Shown: positions 25,801 through 32,189 of the stretch, piece after piece
How the letters are laid out: each line of letters begins with the position of its first letter
Numbering within the stretch: the stretch's first letter is position 1
Source: Raineyella antarctica
GTDB taxonomy: Bacteria; Actinomycetota; Actinomycetes; Propionibacteriales; Propionibacteriaceae
DNA length: 64,000 bases
Direction of reading: 5' to 3'
Assembly: GCF_900092135.1 (NCBI RefSeq)
Contig: NZ_FMYF01000015.1
Location: forward strand, 1-64,000
Translations under genes and position numbers: made by a program
Notes under the pieces: model-generated
What the model was told of the DNA's origin: nothing
The model's input: only the letters and a program-made list of their open reading frames with translations
Database searches by the model: none

Positions 25801-25901
25801 TTCAGCAGCGGGTTCAGGCCGGAGAGGTTGATCAGTGCGTCGCGCCACTGCTTGATGGCAACTCGTACCGACTTCTCTGATGCACCCTGCGTATTCGACA
25901 T
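19863..25901 (-). CDS. Giant DUF4011-type SF1 helicase with Vsr-like nuclease domain and unusual C-terminal domain
   Basis: About 2012 residues. Order: DUF4011-type N-terminus (IKQWRDALINLSGLNPLLNY); Walker A LDGPPGTGKSQT near 330; a long insertion to about 1150; VIFDEASQVLPADA near 1220; C-terminal UvrD/Upf1-type lobe with RLNVAITRAKQ near 1460; a Vsr/MTES_1575-like nuclease region (GIECDGAMYHSSKAARDRDR, about 1560-1610); a DUF3320-like region (about 1740-1820); a Ser/Thr-rich linker; and a final ~85-residue domain with GDGTWLVGTDIEPGTYR and CGTWERIG. That last domain is familiar from secreted actinobacterial proteins and is odd on a cytosolic helicase. ATG 25901 (GAGG six bases upstream) is preferred; ATG 25913 is possible. 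Relatives are often seen in anti-phage loci; nuclease-helicase action on foreign nucleic acid is inferred. Confidence 0.85.
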   Translation of the reverse strand: MSNTQGASEKSVRVAIKQWRDALINLSGLNPLLNYRPSSSRTIEFVQHTTDEVLGIINSANTTFIRGTKEPERSGGAESSEGLELEEELLDQLGGFDSEGSSSSDYLYANTTQRTVDRALRNLDASYKLELIDKGIRTLYVVLGELRWRETSGDARRSPLILLPVELDSAAARERKYLRAADEDLVVNPALSLLVMQQYGLQLPTTEDIASALESAGVASALDLFRSIAWPNGWQVRDFAALGSFKFAKEAMYRDLIDNEDAIAESPLVQSLAGSISADNSPFNFEPHGDHDIDEVAPPETTPLVLDADSSQRAAIQAAVEGRSFTLDGPPGTGKSQTIANIIGALIEAGKTVLFVSEKAVALDVVRNRLAHSGLEPFLFELHSSKANRREIAARLGNALNSMPVAPAGMGSVELTRLREARQELSSYVQAVNEIRQPLGSSYHAVLGRLEQLGQQPLGPAFAANVLEVSDSSLAKIVDLIERLTKRWPMALQGERAAWYGLLHHRNPRFELQQLATALDTLDGVLDDSAEVRNTFGLGTLADLHRTIQLLERWHAEPSFHVNPWLDQAEIVAVGAALADYEQATETRARAEQTARAALGEMWKSVRVFPSDGIPRLEGELLALPDVSGNSTQQSLIAAADGLRQGLSGLTELARLAEELSTQLGARRPQTPAEVGRLISAARAVLADDAPEAEWIHDPESRGSARSIAEQTMQSQLTLEEAEEVAEGSFTEDLLTIDLAALETSAEENKGFFRRFSSDHKAMRAALSEVSPLTWQQAVAALPTARRWFDAQAAYDALLPSAQSILGHRFSADRTTDWDAVTRCLENADATVVWTFLDPSATSRLLHSQTSIAAARVLVDETDRVLGRWNSDLSVWAATDGSHEDFHSLETRLRDRDQLLRPVLDLVAAQAAQLGQTATLASHLEAARARSSYEQSARSATEAAHRLVTLGQLEGVASELAGVDVGLVHHKLRWATAVLEAANAAGGERTALRNDQITALRRSEPPLAGATDVLQSFEKYAERVVSWFSEERQAWLRADLRDQSTAVELVEHLTSAVDEIDDWFSLGAAVQELTEAGFGPALAFAKAQELPQQTMPDFLLATLYRSWLDAQLAGDPRLASGSGDDRDDLVQRFRRLDADLAGAAVAKIIEAGAARRPRSSAGQAAIIQREAQKKRKHMPVRDLIGQAKDVVLALHPCFMMSPLAVSQYLPAEQMFDVVIFDEASQVLPADAINCIYRGSALIAAGDQKQLPPTAFFQTSIDDGDEDGEEDVANDFESILDLMKSSGAFTPLSLRWHYRSRHENLIAYSNASFYDSRLITFPGALHESEDAGVRFIKVDGVYRRSLGRNNPIEARHVAERVIHHFSTRPDKTLGVVAFSTPQRDAIENAIELARGQRPDLDQHFGEDRVDGFFVKNLESVQGDERDVIIFSIGYGRDQNGKMYNNFGPLGKKGGERRLNVAITRAKQLVEVVSSISASDIGEVTGAGSRHLRRYLDFAERGPSSLEIELGPSGMDTESPFEDAVVSYVTSLGFAVQPQVGVAGYRIDIGVKHPDKPGAFMLGIECDGAMYHSSKAARDRDRLRHQVLEGLGWRLHHIWGTAWYRHPEREKERLRTLLEELSQKPMTGRLAASASPARPQVIVETVQHSLDESPDWIEDYSKASVGWVDEEVLRDVRNAPRLRRFVEEVAAVEAPLHIDVLCQRVRDHSTIERISARVKETILKAVEVADVSFDGAFLRTTNAGPVAVRRSTDDVNRKVEQVADEELRRAVELLIGHAIGISREDLVTQAARIFGWRRVGAGIRNRVEAAIDELLKEGAIEEGPGGFRRTARTGDHSSTQQAATRDAGRTQTSDNVLHGAATSPSSVKSTNSTNSSSASRSRASAVRSDASHRRDDAGDEDSFAQLSSSAGRSPRRAATSPSKASPSTGKRHPLKTTIPGDGTWLVGTDIEPGTYRTTHPTPEDKGSWYRLSNLTGAYDARIEEGYDAGPIVVTIHPTDIAFKTEDCGTWERIG

Positions 25902-26051
25902 CCGTCCCCTCATCTCTCGGACGGTTGGTAAGTCTGCCAGCTGGCTAGGGGGCGAGCGCCGAGGAGGCGGGGCGTGGACCGACCTCTGTTCACGTAGATG
26001 TGCCGGGAAGAGTCGGTCCTCCGAGTTGGAAGACTCGAGGCGGGACTTCAG

Positions 26052-26354
26052 TCACCTGAATGTTCGCCCGGCGGTCCGTTCGATCAGCTGCCGGAAGCGT
26101 TCCCACGTGCGCGGGTAGGCGTTCCTCCCGGAGGATTGTGAGGTGCGCATGCCGGTCGTGATGGTGACCGCCCAGATGGTGCCGTCGAGGACGCCCGGGT
26201 TGTCATACCTGCCCTTCCAGGCCAGCGGGTCGATCGCACGCAGTTCTGCCATGAAGGAGCCACGCTTAGCGGTTCCCAACTGCTTGGTCAGGGGCATCGA
26301 CTCGGTACAGCCGTAGCCAGGGAGCTTTCCGGACGTCGCAGTGACAGGCGGCAT
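26052..26354 (-). CDS. Small hypothetical protein downstream of RelE
   Basis: A 100-residue frame not assigned to a named family. The second half (DGTIWAVTITTGMRTSQSSG, then NAYPRTWERFRQLIERTAGR) has the look of a small alpha/beta domain found in short actinobacterial hypothetical proteins. It starts 6 bp after the relE stop on the same strand and could be co-transcribed. Its 3' half has a degenerate second copy at 28779-28919 containing a stop codon, which shows that the sequence was once duplicated in this island. The N-terminal 40 residues look less protein-like, so the true start may be internal. Confidence 0.5.
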   Translation of the reverse strand: MPPVTATSGKLPGYGCTESMPLTKQLGTAKRGSFMAELRAIDPLAWKGRYDNPGVLDGTIWAVTITTGMRTSQSSGRNAYPRTWERFRQLIERTAGRTFR

Positions 26355-26360
26355 GTGCGG

Positions 26361-26639
26361 TCATGTGGGACGGTAGACGTCGCGCCTGTGCTCGATGCGG
26401 AGGACCACGACTTCGCGCTGCGCCTCGTTGATGCGATAGAGGACGCGGTAGGTGCCGCGCCTCGCTGAATGGATGCCGCCCAGTTCCCGGCGGAGCTGCT
26501 TGCCGACGCGATGGGGATTCTCGATCAGGGCTCCGGTGAGGAACTCGACGACCGCTGCCGCTACGGACTCAGGTAACGCTGACTGGATTGCTCGGATGGC
26601 GGGCGGGGTCAGGATCAGTTCGTAACGTTCTTCGCTCAC
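26361..26639 (-). CDS. relE: RelE/ParE family toxin
   Basis: A 92-residue RelE-superfamily toxin, expected to be a ribosome-dependent mRNA interferase. It has the typical pattern: an N-terminal strand (YELILTPPAIRAI), a helical pair, a basic region (GKQLRRELGGIHSARRGTYRVLYRI) and a final strand with the basic block VVVLRIEHRRDVYRP. Length and motif order fit the family. It overlaps the upstream antitoxin gene by four bases (ATGA, 26636-26639), the usual antitoxin-first order. It looks intact. Confidence 0.92.
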   Translation of the reverse strand: MSEERYELILTPPAIRAIQSALPESVAAAVVEFLTGALIENPHRVGKQLRRELGGIHSARRGTYRVLYRINEAQREVVVLRIEHRRDVYRPT

Positions 26640-26902
26640 GAGCGCAAGCCGCGAACGGCATCTACTCCGCGGACGATGTCACCAGCTGCATACGCAGCAT
26701 CGGCTTCGCGGATGTCTGCCAGGGCCTGTGGATCGCTGAGTACCGAGAGGGTTTCCTCGAGCTCAGCCAGGTCCTCAGGGCTGAGAATCACGGCGACGGG
26801 GCGTCCGTTGCGCGTGACTGTGACGCGTTCGTGCTGGTGCTCGACGCGGTCGATGACGTCGCTGAAGTGGTTGCGGACGTCGCGGAGAGGTTCAATGGTC
26901 AT
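26636..26902 (-). CDS. Phd/YefM family antitoxin
   Basis: An 88-residue antitoxin. The N-terminal DNA-binding half is typical of Phd/YefM (MTIEPLRDVRNHFSDVIDRV, ERVTVTRNGRPVAVILSPEDL); the C-terminal half (SDPQALADIREADAAYAAGD) would wrap the RelE toxin. ATG 26902 matches where family members begin; the frame is open further upstream but has no family-like sequence. A 10-bp perfect palindrome lies four bases upstream of the start and is a likely autoregulatory operator. Pairing of Phd with RelE is common. Confidence 0.92.
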   Translation of the reverse strand: MTIEPLRDVRNHFSDVIDRVEHQHERVTVTRNGRPVAVILSPEDLAELEETLSVLSDPQALADIREADAAYAAGDIVRGVDAVRGLRS

Positions 26903-26905
26903 GCA

Positions 26906-26915
26906 CACAATTGTG
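26906..26915. promoter_or_regulatory. Palindrome CACAATTGTG, candidate antitoxin operator
   Basis: A perfect 10-bp palindrome just upstream of the Phd/YefM antitoxin start. Phd/YefM antitoxins repress their own promoters by binding short palindromes at this position. That this one is the operator is inferred from position only. Confidence 0.5.
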
Positions 26916-27005
26916 GCGTCTTTGAGGCGTGTGGGCAAGTGTGGTGGGGAGCGACCGGCACCACGGGGCTCACCTCCAGACGTGTCAGAGTCGGACATTT
27001 GAGTG

Positions 27006-27314
27006 TCACGCCACGGCGCGAAGCGTGAGGCGCAACCCGAGGGCGTTGGTCACCTTGAGAACCGTCGACCACGTCGGATTGCCCTCGGCCGAGAGTGCCT
27101 TGTAGAGGCCGTCCCGGCTCATGCCGACCCGCCGGGCGAGCTCGCTCATGTTCTGGGAGCGGGCGATGACACCCAGGGTACGGGGTAACGCCGTCGGGTC
27201 ATCCGACGACTCCTCAAGAGCGATCTCCAGGTAGGCCGAGACGTCCTCGATGCTGTCGAGGTAGTCGGCCACATCGAACGGCGTGTACTTCTCACTCTTC
27301 TTCGTCATCGTCAT
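27006..27314 (-). CDS. HigA-type antitoxin (putative addiction module antidote)
   Basis: A 102-residue antitoxin of the HTH addiction-module antidote group. It begins MTMTKKSEKYTPFDVADYL and contains DVSAYLEIALEESSDD, then an XRE-type helix-turn-helix (MSELARRVGMSRDGLYKALS) and the common ending TWSTVLKVTNALGLRLTLR. ATG 27314 overlaps the end of the upstream toxin frame, as in intact pairs, and is preceded by GAGGAGGAGG. The antitoxin looks intact although the toxin gene is broken, so it may now be an orphan regulator. Confidence 0.88.
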   Translation of the reverse strand: MTMTKKSEKYTPFDVADYLDSIEDVSAYLEIALEESSDDPTALPRTLGVIARSQNMSELARRVGMSRDGLYKALSAEGNPTWSTVLKVTNALGLRLTLRAVA

Positions 27315-27620
27315 CCTCCTCCTCGGAGCGCCACTCGTCGGCGAAGTGGTGCGCCCTCTCGATGTCTGCTTGCCGGGTCGGCTGTCGCCGCCGCACAGCA
27401 GGAGGATCAGGCGTTGACCCTCGTTCAGGTAGTAGATCCGGTAACCCGGCCCGTAGGTCGACCACAGTTCGGAGACGCCTTGGGGCCGAGGGGGTTTCAC
27501 GTCGCCGGGGTGGCCATGGGTGAGCCGATCAATCCGCTCCAGGATTCGGAGTCTGGCTTGCCGATCCTTCAGTTTCCTCAGCCATCGGTCGAAATCGTCG
27601 GTTGTGAGGACTTCGACGAC
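27292..27620 (-). pseudogene. HigB/RelE-type toxin, frameshifted
   Basis: The partner toxin of the HigA antitoxin. Codons from about 27620 give VVEVLTTDDFDRWLRKLKD, LRILERIDRL, GPGYRIYYLNEGQRLILLL and CGGD, exactly the order of this toxin family. At about 27385 the frame must shift by one base to recover the family C-terminus (ADIERAHHFADEW, then an acidic tail ending at 27292). Without the shift, the frame reads straight into the antitoxin gene. No ATG or GTG is in frame at the expected start; the position is occupied by GTC. Two independent defects make an active toxin unlikely, barring sequencing error. Confidence 0.75.
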
Positions 27621-27832
27621 CTTGTGTCGACTATAGCTGACACCTGCTGGTGCTCAAGCACCACTGACAGAACGCGGCTCGAGGGAACCCTGGACCGGAG
27701 AGTGTCGAGAAGTCCGACCCGGGCAGTGTCGCGCACGAGCAGCGTCACGACCTCGCGGCCCACCGGCTTGCCTTTGGACGCTGGAGGTGAAGTCGGCACC
27801 CGTCAGCTGTCCGAGGTCGATGAGCGGTGGTT

Positions 27833-28723
27833 TCACCACTTCGAGGAGGGACAACATGCCTGGGTGCTGGTCGCGACTCCCTGCGTGCCTGGGGCGGACC
27901 GGGGTAGTTCACCTGTGGGTGACCAGCTCCAGAAGTCGGTCAGTTGCTTGACCAGTACCGATACATCGGAGTCGTTGGGTTCGTCCGCGATCGATTTGCT
28001 TTTCCCGTACCACGCCAGTCTGGACCCCATCGGCAGACCTGCGAGTGGTTCGACGACGTCGGCGCCCGCGGCAAGCAACCCGTCGCGGATAGCGTCCGCG
28101 TACGCCGAGCCGGCGTGGATTTCGATAGTGCGGCCCTGTAAATCGCCGGCCACGCGGTTGAGGTCGACGATCACCTGTCGGCCCCAGGCCAGACGGTAGT
28201 CACGGGAGGTCTTGCTGAGCTGCCGGTCGTACGGCTCGAGGATGGTATCGGGAGCGACCAGGCCATGCTCCGCCGAGAGGATGAACCAAAGAACGCCCAG
28301 ATGCTCGGCGTACTCCCGCTCCTTGCGGAACAGCGCCGAGATGTAGAGGTCCTTCGCCGGAGCCGGCAAAGGCAGCTTGCTCTTGACGCATCCGACAAGA
28401 ACGAGGTCAGGCCGCTTCTCGCCGCTGACCCGTGACGGCTGAGGGCCTCCCTGGGGAGGCGCGACCCTGCGCGCCAGCTCGGCAGGAGGCGTGTCCGCGA
28501 TCCTCACGAAGGTCACCGACTCGCCGACTCGTACGTCAACGGTGGTGAAGCCAGGCCATCCGCCCCGAGCGCCCTTCCAGTACGCGCTGTACTCGTAGGC
28601 AGAGCGAGGAAGGCCGCCGACGAGCTTGTCCAGGTCAGACCATGCGTATGTCACGGAGGTCGTAACGTCGTCGAGAGCCCTTCGTAGGGGAGTCCAATCA
28701 GCCACGTGATCAGTCTTGACCAA
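27833..28723 (-). CDS. DUF7662-DUF6884 fusion protein
   Basis: A protein of up to 296 residues with two recognised but uncharacterised parts. The N-terminal ~75 residues (PLRRALDDVTTSVTYAW, LVGGLPRSAYEYSAYW) resemble the DUF7662 group. The middle and end (LVLVGCVKSKLP, KDLYISALF, WFILSAEHGLVAPD, LEPYDRQL) match DUF6884, which is distantly YaaA-like. The start may be TTG 28723 or GTG 28705; neither has a clear ribosome site. The last ~30 residues look non-conserved. The domain pair occurs mostly as small accessory proteins in mobile regions; its function is unknown. It lies alone among toxin-antitoxin remnants. Confidence 0.75.
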   Translation of the reverse strand: MVKTDHVADWTPLRRALDDVTTSVTYAWSDLDKLVGGLPRSAYEYSAYWKGARGGWPGFTTVDVRVGESVTFVRIADTPPAELARRVAPPQGGPQPSRVSGEKRPDLVLVGCVKSKLPLPAPAKDLYISALFRKEREYAEHLGVLWFILSAEHGLVAPDTILEPYDRQLSKTSRDYRLAWGRQVIVDLNRVAGDLQGRTIEIHAGSAYADAIRDGLLAAGADVVEPLAGLPMGSRLAWYGKSKSIADEPNDSDVSVLVKQLTDFWSWSPTGELPRSAPGTQGVATSTQACCPSSKW

Positions 28724-28778
28724 TGAGCAGATCGTACGGAGCTGAAACAGGACATCTCCTGACCCGCCAGCCGTTTCG

Positions 28779-28919
28779 TCACCTGAACGTGCGCCCGGCA
28801 GTCCGTTCCATCAGCTGCCTGAAGCATTCCCACATGCGCGGTTAGGCGTTGTTCCCGAAACGTCGTGAGGTGCGGATGCCGGTCGTCATGGTGCCCGCCC
28901 AGATCGTGGAGTCGAGGAG
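28779..28919 (-). pseudogene. Degenerate copy of the 3' end of the gene at 26052-26354
   Basis: On the minus strand this stretch aligns with the last ~45 codons of the 26052-26354 gene: ACGATCTGGGCGG, CACCATGACGACCGGCAT and the ending QLMERTAGRTFR followed by TGA are retained. An in-frame TAA replaces the Tyr codon after Asn-Ala. It is therefore a dead duplicate. It lies directly upstream of the first vapB gene. Confidence 0.7.
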
Positions 28920-29007
28920 CCTGGGCTATGGCGAGGTGGAGTCCAGCCGGCGGATAGCTGGCCTCGAAGCTTCCCACCCGCTGCTTGCACACTGCTAGCA
29001 TGAAGTC

Positions 29008-29235
29008 ATGACGACCCTCTACATCCGTGATGTCTCCGATGAAGTGGCCGCCATTCTGAAGGAACGTGCGGCGGCCGAGGGGAAGTCGCTGTCGGCGTAC
29101 GTCCCCGCCGAGCTGGCCAGGATCGCCGCCCGGCCGACGAACGACCAGATCATCGCTCGTCTGAAGGCCCGGGACCGCTCGAGCGGACCGACCTCGGACG
29201 AGATCGTCGCAGCCGTACGGGCCGGCCGCCGGTGA
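29008..29235 (+). CDS. vapB: FitA/VapB-like ribbon-helix-helix antitoxin (copy 1)
   Basis: A 75-residue antitoxin with an N-terminal ribbon-helix-helix (LYIRDVSDEVAAILKERAAAEGKSL) and a C-terminal toxin-binding tail (DQIIARLKARDRSS). It overlaps the following PIN toxin gene by four bases (GTGA). It is about 93% identical in DNA to the second copy at 46001-46228. The sequence upstream of both copies shares GCTTGCA and TGCTAGC blocks that could be part of the operator. Confidence 0.9.
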   Translation: MTTLYIRDVSDEVAAILKERAAAEGKSLSAYVPAELARIAARPTNDQIIARLKARDRSSGPTSDEIVAAVRAGRR

Positions 29236-29624
29236 TCGTGATCGACGCCTCGGCCATGGTCGAGGCTCTTGTCGGCCGCGGGGTGAGCGACGCGTTGCTC
29301 GATGCCCTGGGCGACGAGATCCATGCTCCGTGCTTGCTTGACGTGGAGGTGCTCTCGGTGCTCCGAGGCCTGCTGCTGGGGGGACGGATCGACTCGGCCG
29401 CAGCAGAGGAAGCTCGGCACGATCACTTCGCGTTCTCCCTGACCCGCCACGAGATCGAACCGCTGGCGGACCGCATCTGGCAGCTGAGCCATCAGTACAC
29501 GAGCCATGACGCCTCCTCTATCGCGTTGGCCGAAGCCCTGGAGGTGCCGCTCTACACGTGCGATGCGAAACTCGACAGCGGCGGCCACGAGGCGCAGGTG
29601 GTCGTTGTCGATCGGGTGAGCTGA
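29232..29624 (+). CDS. vapC: VapC PIN-domain toxin (copy 1, intact)
   Basis: A 130-residue PIN-domain ribonuclease toxin. The acidic residues of the active site are visible: D4 in VIDASAMVEAL, Glu in LLDVEVLSVL, Asp in YTSHDASSIALAEAL and the final Asp in YTCDAKL. VapC toxins cleave tRNA or rRNA. The GTG start overlaps the vapB stop. It is full length, in contrast to the truncated copy at 46225-46554. It is followed 13 bp later by the SLOG protein gene. Confidence 0.92.
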   Translation: MIVIDASAMVEALVGRGVSDALLDALGDEIHAPCLLDVEVLSVLRGLLLGGRIDSAAAEEARHDHFAFSLTRHEIEPLADRIWQLSHQYTSHDASSIALAEALEVPLYTCDAKLDSGGHEAQVVVVDRVS

Positions 29625-29637
29625 GAGGGTGACTGCC

Positions 29638-30108
29638 ATGACCGAGTCGGGATCCGTGCGTTACATCGGCATCGTGGGCCCCGGCCAGGACGTCTCCCCG
29701 GCCCTGCTGGCCCAGGCCCACCAGGTCGGCCGGCTCGTCGCCGCTCGCGGAGCCGTCGTGCTCACCGGCGGCCTCGGCGGCGTGATGGAGGCCGCGAGCC
29801 GCGGAGCGTTCGAGGCCGGGGGCACAACGGTGGGGCTGCTGCCTGGCTCCGACCGGAGCGCCGCCAACCTCTACCTGACCGTCGCCCTGCCCACCGGGCT
29901 GGGGGAGATGCGCAACGCACTGCTGGTGCGCAGCTGTGACGCCGTGATCGCGGTCGGCTGCAGCTGGGGCACGCTCAGCGAGATCGCCCTGGCCGTACGG
30001 ACGGGCGTGCCGGTGGTGACGATCGAGTGCTGGGACCTGCCCGAGGACGGACCCGTGCGCGTCGCCGACGCCGTGGCGGCGGTCAAGGCGGTGCTCGGCG
30101 GTGAGTGA
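29638..30108 (+). CDS. SLOG/TIGR00725 family nucleotide-binding protein
   Basis: A 156-residue Rossmann-like SLOG protein. It begins IGIVGPGQDVSP and has the characteristic glycine-rich loop VVLTGGLGGVMEAASRGAFEAGG, then GLLPG and the LOG-like segment GEMRNALLVRSCDAVIAVGC. Proteins of this type bind nucleotides or nucleotide-derived ligands; this subgroup has no assigned reaction. ATG 29638 is preferred to GTG 29629 because AGAGGG lies at suitable spacing. The stop overlaps the next gene by eight bases, so it is translationally linked to the truncated EEP-nuclease frame. Confidence 0.85.
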   Translation: MTESGSVRYIGIVGPGQDVSPALLAQAHQVGRLVAARGAVVLTGGLGGVMEAASRGAFEAGGTTVGLLPGSDRSAANLYLTVALPTGLGEMRNALLVRSCDAVIAVGCSWGTLSEIALAVRTGVPVVTIECWDLPEDGPVRVADAVAAVKAVLGGE

Positions 30109-30448
30109 AGCCCTGCGGATCGGCACCTGGAACCTCGACAGTCGCTGCCAGCCGGCGCACGTCGACTTCCTGCTCAACCTGGACTGCGACGTTCTGCTGC
30201 TGACCGAGGTCTCGCCCCGGCTCGAGGTGCCCGGCTACGACAAGGTCCTGACCGCGGAGGTGATGGTCCGGGGCCAGCACTGGGCCGGGGTGTTCTCACG
30301 GCTGCCCCTGGAACCGTTGCCCGAGCCTCATCCGGCCAGTGCGGCCGCCCGGATCGACGGGCAGGTGTTCTGCTCTTCCGTCCTGCCGTGGAGGGGCTGC
30401 GGGTCGGATGAGCCGTGGGGGAGCGGGACGCATGCCGTCGACGCGTAG
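30101..30448 (+). pseudogene. Endonuclease/exonuclease/phosphatase family protein, truncated
   Basis: The N-terminal 100 residues of an EEP-superfamily hydrolase: IGTWNLDSRCQPAHVDFLL, CDVLLLTEVSPRLEVPGY and WAGVFSRLPLEPL. The family is normally 230-300 residues, with catalytic Asp/His residues in the second half, which is lost. The frame ends at a TAG after SGTHAVDA, where the sequence passes into a short repeat (30437-30468) also found near 38700. GTG 30101 overlaps the SLOG stop. A smaller remnant of the same gene type is visible at about 46590-46640. The product cannot be catalytically complete. Confidence 0.75.
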
Positions 30449-30468
30449 CGGCTACCTGCAAGCGAAGC
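30437..30468. repeat. Short dispersed repeat (copy 1; copy 2 at 38696-38727)
   Basis: This 32-bp stretch matches 38696-38727 at 26 of 32 positions, with the shared core CGTAGCGGCT. At the second site it forms one arm of a 12-bp hairpin. Here it coincides with the truncation point of the EEP-nuclease gene. It may be a terminator-like palindrome or a recombination scar. Confidence 0.45.
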
Positions 30469-30531
30469 AGATGGTGGGCGCACAGCCGGACTCCCGCGGG
30501 GAACCCACGGCTGTCAGTTCCTCCGGCCCGC

Positions 30532-30676
30532 TCAGCTGTTGACCAGATGTGGCCAGGCGGTCGCGAAGTACTCCACGAAGGACTCGCCCAGCATCTCGGC
30601 GCACAGGTGATCCTTCGTGACTGGGAAGGCCGGTGCCTGGTAGTCGGCGTCGGCCATCGCCCGGTGGGCGAACGCT
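30532..30676 (-). pseudogene. C-terminal remnant of an old-yellow-enzyme gene
   Basis: On the minus strand this encodes the last ~48 residues of an NADH:flavin oxidoreductase closely similar to the intact gene at 48901-49980: FAHRAMADADYQAPAFPVTK here against FAQRAMADAGYRAPNFPVTK there, then EMLGESFVEYFATAWPHLV. DNA similarity stops sharply at about 30676. No flavin-binding part remains. Confidence 0.8.
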
Positions 30677-30778
30677 ACCTTCTCGTGGCCTCCATCAACC
30701 GCGCTCCGCGCATGGCCGACGTCGTCCTCGTCCTCGGCGGCGCAGGGCGAACGGCTGACCAACGCGTACGATCGGCGG

Positions 30779-31939
30779 GTGGCCCCCAGCGCTGACCTCC
30801 ATGACACCCTGCAGGACCTTTCGGAACTGCTGGGACGCCGCCTGGTCCTGACCGACGAGCGGCTCCGTGTGGTGGGTTACTCGATCCACGAGACCGAGGC
30901 CGACCGGGTCCGGCTGTCCACCGTCCTCGCGCACAGCGATGCGTGGCAGGTCCCCCCTGCAGGGACCGAACAGGTCCGCGACCTCCCCGGCCACGGCACT
31001 ATTCGGCTCCTCCCGCTGCGCGACAACCGGCAGCAGGTCGGGTTCCTGCTGGTCCCGTGCGCGCCCGACGAGGCCGACCTGCCCGAGGCGGCGCGCGAGA
31101 TCCTTGCCCAGCACACCCCCACGCTGGGCATGCTGCTGTCCCTCCGCTCCCTCTACGCCGAGCGTGACCACCATCGGATGTCGGGCCTTCTGCGCGACCT
31201 GGTGGGGGACACCGAGGCGGCCCGCCGTACGGCCGCGGAATCCTTCCTGCGCGAGGGAATGTTGGGCGCCTCCCGGAACTACTCCGCCGTCGCCCTCGGT
31301 TGCGACGCAGAACTGGGCGCATTGCCCGATCCGGACGCGACGGTCGAGCTCGCCGTCGAGTCGGTGATCGAGTTCGTCGCGCGCACCTCCACAGCCTCGC
31401 TCGTCGGGGCAGTACTCGAGGATGGTGTCGGTGTACTGGTCTTCCCCCGTGCGGTCGTGGCGGAGCGCCTCGAGCGTCTCCTCGACCGCACGGAACTCGC
31501 CACGATACGTGCCGGCATCGGTCCCCTCGTCGGCGACCTCGACCGGGTCGCCGATTCGTTCCGGCGGGCCCGGGACGCCTTGCGGGTCAACACTGCCACC
31601 CGCTCACCGGTCCACGTCTCCGTCTGGGACTCCCTCGGGATCGATCGGGTGCTGGTGCGCCTGCCGCTGGCCGCGCTCGGACCGGACGACCTGCCGGTGC
31701 AGGTCCGTCGTCTCCTGGCCGCCGGACTGGGGGAGGAGCTCCTTGGCACAGTGGAGGCCTACCTCGACTGCGGCGGTGACGTCGCCGCAACCACCGGTGC
31801 ACTCCACATCCACCGCTCGACGCTCTACTACCGCCTCGGCCGGATCGGTGCGCTGGCCGGCGTGGACATCGCGGACCCGGTGCTGCGCCAGGAACTCACC
31901 ATCGGCATGCGCATCGCGAGGCTGGCCGGGATCGTCTGA
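30779..31939 (+). CDS. PucR/CdaR family transcriptional regulator
   Basis: A 386-residue regulator. The C-terminal PucR-type helix-turn-helix is clear (GGDVAATTGALHIHRSTLYYRLGRI, then ELTIGMRIARL). The central part (about 150-310) resembles the GGDEF-like domain of the CdaR/PucR group, and the N-terminal ~130 residues (LGRRLVLTDERLRVVGYSIHE) may bind a ligand. The GTG start at 30779 has only a weak ribosome site. It is upstream of, and parallel to, the FAD hydroxylase and Liv importer genes, 285 bp away, and is the obvious candidate to regulate them. Confidence 0.88.
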   Translation: MAPSADLHDTLQDLSELLGRRLVLTDERLRVVGYSIHETEADRVRLSTVLAHSDAWQVPPAGTEQVRDLPGHGTIRLLPLRDNRQQVGFLLVPCAPDEADLPEAAREILAQHTPTLGMLLSLRSLYAERDHHRMSGLLRDLVGDTEAARRTAAESFLREGMLGASRNYSAVALGCDAELGALPDPDATVELAVESVIEFVARTSTASLVGAVLEDGVGVLVFPRAVVAERLERLLDRTELATIRAGIGPLVGDLDRVADSFRRARDALRVNTATRSPVHVSVWDSLGIDRVLVRLPLAALGPDDLPVQVRRLLAAGLGEELLGTVEAYLDCGGDVAATTGALHIHRSTLYYRLGRIGALAGVDIADPVLRQELTIGMRIARLAGIV

Positions 31940-32189
31940 CCTGCACGATCGTCCGACTGACCGGGCTGCTGGCCGACCCGGCGGGTCGGAAAACGGTTCG
32001 CCCCTGCCCCGTAGTGTGACCGGTGTCTCACTGTGAGGCACGCTACCGGGATGTGTTAGCCCTGGCGGCCCCCGGTTGGCCTCCGTTCCGTCCGTGAACG
32101 TGAGGCCCCGGGCGGGGATTGAACAGATGTCTGAACTTCGCACTCACGGTCCCCGTGTTTGTCTCATGACGCGACAGAGTCCGACTCCT

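Noticed and set aside
19863-25901. Mokosh-type defence system
   Set aside because: The helicase type is similar, but there is no kinase domain and no PLD domain in it or directly adjacent; the nuclease-like region is Vsr-like.
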